In this document: piece after piece, positions 6,991-10,659 of the stretch | How the letters are laid out: each line of letters opens with the position of its first letter | Position numbering within the stretch: position 1 is the first letter of the stretch | Origin: JAKVAV01 sp964635965 | GTDB lineage: Bacteria > Bacteroidota > Bacteroidia > Flavobacteriales_D > Cryomorphaceae | Length of the DNA stretch: 10,659 nucleotides | Direction: 5' to 3' | Assembly: GCA_964635965.1 (NCBI GenBank) | Contig: CAZWQX010000135.1 | Span: 1-10,659, forward strand | Translations under genes and position numbers: made by a program | The notes under the pieces: generated by a model | Database searches by the model: none | Told to the model about the DNA's origin: nothing | The model's input: the letters and a program-made list of their open reading frames with translations, nothing else

Positions 6991-8004
6991 TTGAGAAGAG
7001 CAAACGACATACCGGCCTCTGTAATAAATCTCAGAATTTCTCTGGCTCAAAAGCTCGGGGCAAATCGTGTAGACATTCTTTCTGATACTGGCCTTTCAGA
7101 AGAAGACTTGGGAAGCCCAATAAATAGAATCTCGGTAAACAAGGCTATGCTTTTGTGGGACTCTATTCAAAAACGAACGGGCTCAGAAGACATCGGTCTC
7201 TTATCAGGGGTGAACATTAAACTTCAGTCCCTTGGTGTTTTGGGTTATGTAATGATGAATTCAAAGTCCATAATAGAGGCCTTTAGAAAATTTGGAAATC
7301 ACCAAAGACTTGTTGCTTCAATTGCTTTTCAGAACATTCATGAAGAAGGTTCGGAAGTGAGGTTGAGCATTGATTTGTTAGACAAGTGGCAACCGGGATT
7401 TAGATATACCCTGGATTTTATGGTGATGGGGGTATTCTCATTCATTAAGTATGGCACGGGCACAGAAATACTTCCTGAGGAAATTGGATTTCTCATTTCA
7501 GAGCCGTCTAACATAGATACTTATCGTAAACTCTTTGGGATTAATGAGCTAAAATTTGGCTGTAAAACAAATTACTTGTTGTACAATAGAACCGATCTAG
7601 ATGCTAAAATGGTAGGTTCTGATTCGGAAATGTATTCCCACTTCGATAGGCTGTTGATGGAATCTTTGGAAGAGCATGATGTCGTAAAGTACTATTCTAG
7701 AGCGGCAAGAAGACTCATTCATAAAAACATGCAGGCGGAAATTCCGAAAGTAGATGAAGTTGCCGCAGAACTGACCATGAGCAAAAGGGCTTTGCAGGGA
7801 AAACTGAAAGAAGAGGGTACATCCTATCAACAACTCGTAAACGATATCAGAAAAGAGATTTCGATAAGGGAACTGAAGAACAAGAATCTCAATATTACTG
7901 AAGTAGCCTTTCTTACAGGCCATACTGACATTTCCGTTTTTTCAAGGAACTTCAAAAAATGGACAGGATTAAGCCCATTGCAGTTCCAATCACAATTCGA
8001 CTGA
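6991..8004 (+). CDS. AraC-family transcriptional regulator (OruR/ArgR-like, Arabinose_bd N-domain)
   Basis: This is a 337-residue cytoplasmic DNA-binding regulator. Residues about 15-195 form the PF12625-like ligand domain typical of OruR-type AraC proteins: TGLSEEDLGSPINRISVNKAMLLWDSIQKRTGSEDIGLLSG, then LGVLGYVMMNS and FGNHQRLV. Residues about 250-335 form the AraC HTH pair: VDEVAAELTMSKRALQGKLKEEGTSYQQLV, then ITEVAFLTGHTDISVFSRNFKKWTGLSPLQF, the canonical second helix-turn-helix signature. The start is TTG at 6991: an in-frame TGA at 6985 blocks extension, and the first internal ATG (about residue 53) would remove part of the ligand domain. It begins 15 nt after the glycosidase stop, suggesting co-transcription. 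A two-repeat operator-like site lies 20 bp past its stop, before the SRPBCC gene, which is the likely target. Confidence 0.92.
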   Translation: MRRANDIPASVINLRISLAQKLGANRVDILSDTGLSEEDLGSPINRISVNKAMLLWDSIQKRTGSEDIGLLSGVNIKLQSLGVLGYVMMNSKSIIEAFRKFGNHQRLVASIAFQNIHEEGSEVRLSIDLLDKWQPGFRYTLDFMVMGVFSFIKYGTGTEILPEEIGFLISEPSNIDTYRKLFGINELKFGCKTNYLLYNRTDLDAKMVGSDSEMYSHFDRLLMESLEEHDVVKYYSRAARRLIHKNMQAEIPKVDEVAAELTMSKRALQGKLKEEGTSYQQLVNDIRKEISIRELKNKNLNITEVAFLTGHTDISVFSRNFKKWTGLSPLQFQSQFD

Positions 8005-8023
8005 TATTCAGCAGTTATTGAGA

Positions 8024-8062
8024 TTTGCGCAATTAATCAAACACTCTGCGCCATTCATCAAA
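8024..8062 (+). promoter_or_regulatory. Tandem direct-repeat operator, probable AraC-family binding site
   Basis: TTTGCGCAATTAATCAAA (8024-8041) and TCTGCGCCATTCATCAAA (8045-8062) match at 15 of 18 positions in the same orientation. They start exactly 21 bp apart, about two helical turns. Direct repeats at 21-bp spacing are the standard site form for AraC-family activators, which contact one face of DNA with two HTHs per subunit. The second repeat ends 20 bp before the TAAGTTTG element, so it occupies the -33 region, as an activator overlapping the promoter would. An AraC gene ends 20 bp upstream. Binding by that protein is inferred. Confidence 0.65.
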
Positions 8063-8082
8063 TGATTCGATTTAGTGCCAGC

Positions 8083-8090
8083 TAAGTTTG
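8083..8090 (+). promoter_or_regulatory. Bacteroidota -7 promoter element (TAAGTTTG) for the SRPBCC gene
   Basis: TAAGTTTG matches the Bacteroidota sigma-ABfr -7 consensus TAnnTTTG exactly. Transcription would start a few bases downstream (near 8097), leaving a leader of about 34 nt before the ATG at 8131. No good TTTG -33 element lies at the expected distance. That place is occupied by the second direct repeat, which fits a promoter that needs an activator. Confidence 0.6.
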
Positions 8091-8130
8091 TATCGTCAAT
8101 CAATAATTCGAACGATAAAACTCAGCAATC

Positions 8131-8646
8131 ATGAGAACTACACTAACAACAATTGTACTTTCACTAGCACTAACTTCTATCTCAATGGAACAATCCGATA
8201 AAAAGATCTCAACTGAAATTATAATAGAAGCAAGTCAAGAACAGGTTTGGGAAGTCATTACTGACAACACGAATTGGGGAAACTGGAATCCCTTTATGAT
8301 CAGTAGCGAAGGCAAAATTGCCTTAGGTGAGAAGTTAGACAACACTCTTCAAATGACTGATAAAACAATGGAATTCAAGCCCAAAATTATTGAGTATACT
8401 GAAGGTGTATCATTTACTTGGCTGGGAAAATTCATTATGCCGGGAATAGCTGATGGTAAGCATTCATTTGAAATAGTCGATTTGGGAAATGGGTCCGTTA
8501 AATTCCTTCAGTACGAGAAGTTTTCGGGGGTTCTTTCGGGGATGTTGATGAAAAAATACGGAGCCGAAACCATTGAAAATTTCAACAAAATGAATCGAGC
8601 ATTAAAAGATTACGTTGAATCTAATAGCCTTGCCGCAAAAAAATAA
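8131..8646 (+). CDS. SRPBCC (START/Bet v1-like) domain protein
   Basis: This is a 171-residue protein. Residues about 25-165 show the SRPBCC polyketide-cyclase-like pattern: ISTEIIIEASQEQVWEVITDNTNWGNWNPFMISSEGKIALGEKL (first strand, helices and the W..WNPF motif), FKPKIIEYTEGVSFTWLGKF, then GKHSFEIVDLGNGSVKFLQYEKFSG and a long C-terminal helix (FNKMNRALKDYVE). This fold holds a hydrophobic ligand in a deep pocket; the ligand is unknown. The first 19 residues (MRTTLTTIVLSLALTSIS) are hydrophobic and may be a signal or anchor, which is unusual for this mostly cytosolic fold. An internal ATG (Met19, position 8185) would give a cytosolic form. It is a single-gene unit between a TAAGTTTG promoter with AraC-type direct repeats and an intrinsic terminator, so the upstream AraC protein probably controls it. 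Confidence 0.88.
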   Translation: MRTTLTTIVLSLALTSISMEQSDKKISTEIIIEASQEQVWEVITDNTNWGNWNPFMISSEGKIALGEKLDNTLQMTDKTMEFKPKIIEYTEGVSFTWLGKFIMPGIADGKHSFEIVDLGNGSVKFLQYEKFSGVLSGMLMKKYGAETIENFNKMNRALKDYVESNSLAAKK

Positions 8647-8665
8647 TTGAACTTCGTTTGGATTT

Positions 8666-8695
8666 AAAAGGAATTCTATTTGAATTCCTTTTTTT
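8666..8695 (+). terminator. Rho-independent terminator after the SRPBCC gene
   Basis: AAAAGGAATTC (8666-8676) and GAATTCCTTTT (8682-8692) form a perfect 11-bp stem with a 5-nt loop (TATTT), running into a T-tract up to 8695. It lies 20 nt past the SRPBCC stop codon. The stem is AT-rich but long. The A-run on the left arm means it could also work weakly on the opposite strand. Confidence 0.85.
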
Positions 8696-8788
8696 ATTTC
8701 GTCCTATTGTGAATTGTGGTGAGCAGGCCATTCATATAGCCCTTGAGCCTTTCAGCAAAAACAGAGATGAATTAAACAGAACTAAATA

Positions 8789-8796
8789 TAAATTTG
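8789..8796 (+). promoter_or_regulatory. Bacteroidota -7 promoter element (TAAATTTG) for the PH-like membrane protein gene
   Basis: TAAATTTG matches the -7 consensus TAnnTTTG exactly, 30 bp before the ATG at 8827 and downstream of the terminator at 8666-8695, where a new transcript must start. No convincing TTTG -33 element is seen. It overlaps the alternative TTG start at 8794, which therefore is unlikely to be translated. Confidence 0.5.
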
Positions 8797-8826
8797 GTTT
8801 CAGGACATCAAATTAAAGGTAAGGAG

Positions 8827-9306
8827 ATGGTATTCGAAGAAAAACAAAAGCTTTCCCAATGGTGGATTTGGATTATTCTGATTGGAACGACCCTTATTCC
8901 CGTGTACGGAATCTTCCAACAAATCTTCTTAGGAAAGCCATTTGGGAATAATCCCATGTCAGACGTGGGATTGATCATTTTTTTGGTCGCCATGATCGCT
9001 TTAGACCTCTTCTGTTGGTCAATTACGTTAAGAACAAGAATTGATCGAGAATCAATAAAGTTTGAGCTATCTCCTCTAGTTAAGAGGGATATCAAATGGG
9101 ACAATGTGCAAAAGGCCGAGATAGTCAATTATGGGTTCGTCGGTGGTTTTGGCATCAGGGCCGGTTCGAAGTATGGAACGGTTTATAACGCCAGTGGTAA
9201 AATGGGTTTGGCGCTAGTCCTGAAAAACGGAACCAAACTTTGCATTGGGACACAGAAAGAAGAGGATTTGAAAAACTTCCTCTTAACGATCAATAGGAAT
9301 TTTTAA
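8827..9306 (+). CDS. Two-pass membrane protein with PH-like cytoplasmic domain
   Basis: This is a 159-residue protein. The ATG at 8827 is chosen over the TTG at 8794: AAAGG at 8815-8819 gives a 7-nt Shine-Dalgarno spacing, and the TTG lies within the -7 promoter element. Two membrane helices are visible at about residues 12-34 (WWIWIILIGTTLIPVYGIF) and 47-67 (VGLIIFLVAMIALDLFCW). Then a beta-rich domain (about 68-155) reads LRTRIDRESIKFEL, KRDIKWDNVQKAEIVNY and LALVLKNGTKLCIGTQKEEDLKNFL. Paired helices followed by a beta domain ending in 'L.L.NG..L.IGTQ...DL..FL' resemble bacterial PH-domain membrane proteins (bPH, DUF304-like). The helical hairpin with the domain on the cytoplasmic side is inferred. 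Function is unknown. Its last 17 bp overlap the convergent mannosidase gene. Confidence 0.75.
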   Translation: MVFEEKQKLSQWWIWIILIGTTLIPVYGIFQQIFLGKPFGNNPMSDVGLIIFLVAMIALDLFCWSITLRTRIDRESIKFELSPLVKRDIKWDNVQKAEIVNYGFVGGFGIRAGSKYGTVYNASGKMGLALVLKNGTKLCIGTQKEEDLKNFLLTINRNF

Positions 9307-10659
9307 TCGGAAAACGCGACTTCATTTCTTTGGTCTCAAACCCCTGTTTGACCGCTTCGTAAGCTTTCTTTTTATTCCCGTAATAATCAATCACACTCCA
9401 GCTAGGTCCGGGCCAGCAATCGTTCAATTGCCAAAATAAAGTCCCCCTACAGTGAGGTTGATTCGCGGTATGGACTTCGATAGCCATTTCCATGCCCAAC
9501 GCCTGCGTTTCCTGGCTCAACTCAATGAATTCTTCAAAATTCTTTGGTTCATCAAAGTATTGATTGATATGCTCGAGGATAAGGCCATTTCCGATATAAC
9601 TCTTTTGCCTCAGCTGCATTATTGACGATTCCAGGTTGAGATGTGACTCACTAATGACCGAACTAAGGGTCGAAATTTCAGGATAAGACTGAAACCCATA
9701 TTCTACCATGAAACGCCCCACGTTCGTTTGAAAATTCTCAAACGGCTCTCTTCCATGCCATACTCCCCAATAGTGCATGGAGCTGTGGTTGAAGTTTTCA
9801 GGCGATCCCCAATTACTCAAAGGAGAAGTGGTAGTGTAATTTGATGCAAAATGATGTTCTGCCACTAATGCCGGAATCATTTCTTGAAAAATGGACAAAT
9901 AATTATTCCAGATTTCAGCCGAATCTGATTCCGAATAACCGTATTGATCTTGCCATCCCCAGTTTTTCCATGCAACATCAATTTCATTATTACCGCACCA
10001 AAGTGCAATACAAGGATGTGATCGAAGTCTTTTGATATTGTATTTAACCTCATCAGAGATATTCCGCAAAAAACTGCTGTGCTTTGGATAAAGGCTGTTG
10101 GCAAACATAAAGTCCTGCCAAACGAGAATCCCGTTCTCGTCACATAGTCTATAAAAGATGTCTTCTTCATAAATGCCACCTCCCCATACGCGCAACATAT
10201 TCATATTTGCCTCCTTTACAGCAGATATTAGTTGTTCATAATCTTCATGCTTCACCCTGGACAAGAAAAGGTCTTGAGGAATGTAATTCGCCCCTTTCAT
10301 GAAGACTGGTTTTCCATTGACTTTAAAATAGAAGGAGGTTCCAATGCTGTCAGGTTCATTGATCAACTCAACCGTTCGTATGCCGTAAGAATCTGTTATG
10401 GAATCGAGAATAGTCTTGTCAAGTCTGATTCTAATCTTTTGCTCTTCTAGATGGGGCTCTCCTGAGCCGTTAGGCCACCAGAATTCAGGATCCCTAACCT
10501 GAAAGTCATGAACAACCAGATTAGTACCCTGAGTGAGTTCCTCAATTTTGGCCTTCTGCTTCAGCAGAATCTCATAAGTGCCCGCTTCAGAAACATCCAA
10601 CTCAATCAATGTCCTCATATGTGCCACTTCTTCATCGGCAGAAAGGGTAGTGGTATAGA
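9290..10659 (-). CDS. GH2 beta-mannosidase, partial (5' end beyond the window) and apparently C-terminally short
   Basis: The enzyme removes terminal beta-mannose from mannans or N-glycan-type oligosaccharides. The frame is open to the window edge (YTTTLSADEEV precedes the GTG codon at 10625-10627), so the start lies outside. Residues below are counted from that GTG. The end of an Ig-like sandwich is visible (VRDPEFWWPNGSGEPHL, 44-60). It is followed by the TIM barrel: FYFKVNGKPVFMKGANYIPQD, MLRVWGGGIYE, LVWQDFMFANSLYP, CIALWCGNNEID (Glu215, acid/base), RFMVEYGFQSYP (Glu309, nucleophile) and RGTLFWQLNDCWPGPSWSVIDYYGNKKKAYEAVKQGF. These motifs are classic beta-mannosidase rather than beta-galactosidase. 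The protein stops about 15 residues after the barrel, whereas typical family members have roughly 150-200 more residues of beta-sandwich. No signal peptide can be judged. It converges with the PH-like gene and overlaps it by 17 bp. Confidence 0.92.
   Translation of the reverse strand, partial: YTTTLSADEEVAHMRTLIELDVSEAGTYEILLKQKAKIEELTQGTNLVVHDFQVRDPEFWWPNGSGEPHLEEQKIRIRLDKTILDSITDSYGIRTVELINEPDSIGTSFYFKVNGKPVFMKGANYIPQDLFLSRVKHEDYEQLISAVKEANMNMLRVWGGGIYEEDIFYRLCDENGILVWQDFMFANSLYPKHSSFLRNISDEVKYNIKRLRSHPCIALWCGNNEIDVAWKNWGWQDQYGYSESDSAEIWNNYLSIFQEMIPALVAEHHFASNYTTTSPLSNWGSPENFNHSSMHYWGVWHGREPFENFQTNVGRFMVEYGFQSYPEISTLSSVISESHLNLESSIMQLRQKSYIGNGLILEHINQYFDEPKNFEEFIELSQETQALGMEMAIEVHTANQPHCRGTLFWQLNDCWPGPSWSVIDYYGNKKKAYEAVKQGFETKEMKSRFPIKNSY

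Noticed and set aside
7597..7923. 108-residue minus-strand open frame
   Set aside because: It lies antisense within the HTH part of the AraC gene, and its Cys/Phe-rich composition is typical of a shadow frame.
8794..8826. TTG start giving 11 extra residues on the PH-like membrane protein
   Set aside because: The TTG lies in an exact TAnnTTTG promoter element, and the ATG at 8827 has an AAAGG at good spacing.
8808..9128. 106-residue minus-strand frame that might continue the mannosidase C-terminus after a frameshift
   Set aside because: Its translation shows no Ig-like beta-sandwich pattern, and the region is well explained by the plus-strand PH-like membrane protein.
9841..10179. Open frames on both strands inside the mannosidase gene
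   Set aside because: The mannosidase frame carries all catalytic and family motifs; the other frames show no domain, signal or plausible start context.

Overview
The window looks like chromosomal DNA from a moderately AT-rich member of the Bacteroidota, probably a free-living or marine Flavobacteriia- or Cytophagia-type bacterium. This rests on the protein families present: DUF6090-like anchors, a TPR/DUF6624 protein, a DUF4332 protein and a large lipoprotein peptidase. It also rests on two exact matches to the Bacteroidota -7 promoter consensus TAnnTTTG, and on the general lack of strong Shine-Dalgarno sequences. The first 48 bases are not biological. They are Illumina TruSeq adapter in inverted orientation, so the left edge is a contaminated contig end and the first gene is cut by it.

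Left part (49-4179, all + strand): the C-terminal part of a RimJ/RimL-type GNAT acetyltransferase; a small YdhR/ABM-like dimeric alpha-beta barrel protein; a 613-residue lipoprotein with a tricorn/IRBP-type S41 peptidase domain, a glycan-binding-like E-set domain and an unassigned C-terminal domain; a single-pass DUF6090-like membrane protein; and a helical DUF4332 (helix-hairpin-helix-like) protein whose start codon directly abuts a perfect hairpin.

Middle (4226-8004, all + strand): a secreted TPR + DUF6624 protein overlaps, by ATGA, a secreted clan GH-A glycoside hydrolase carrying an Ig-like and a jelly-roll carbohydrate-binding-like domain. A TTG-initiated AraC/OruR-type regulator starts 15 nt after the hydrolase stop. 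These three probably share a transcript.

Right part (8005-10659): between the AraC gene and a START-like (SRPBCC) gene there are two 18-bp direct repeats spaced exactly 21 bp, just upstream of a TAAGTTTG promoter element. This is the layout expected of an AraC-family operator that activates the SRPBCC gene, which ends in a strong intrinsic terminator. Next is a two-pass membrane protein with a PH-like cytoplasmic domain. It converges with, and overlaps by 17 bp, a GH2 beta-mannosidase on the minus strand. The mannosidase runs off the right edge and seems to lack the usual C-terminal beta-sandwich domains.

I see no mobile element, CRISPR array, tRNA or rRNA, and no evident new defence or secretion system. 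The most testable items are the AraC operator and promoter, the multidomain S41 lipoprotein, the translationally coupled DUF6624/glycosidase pair and the shortened mannosidase.
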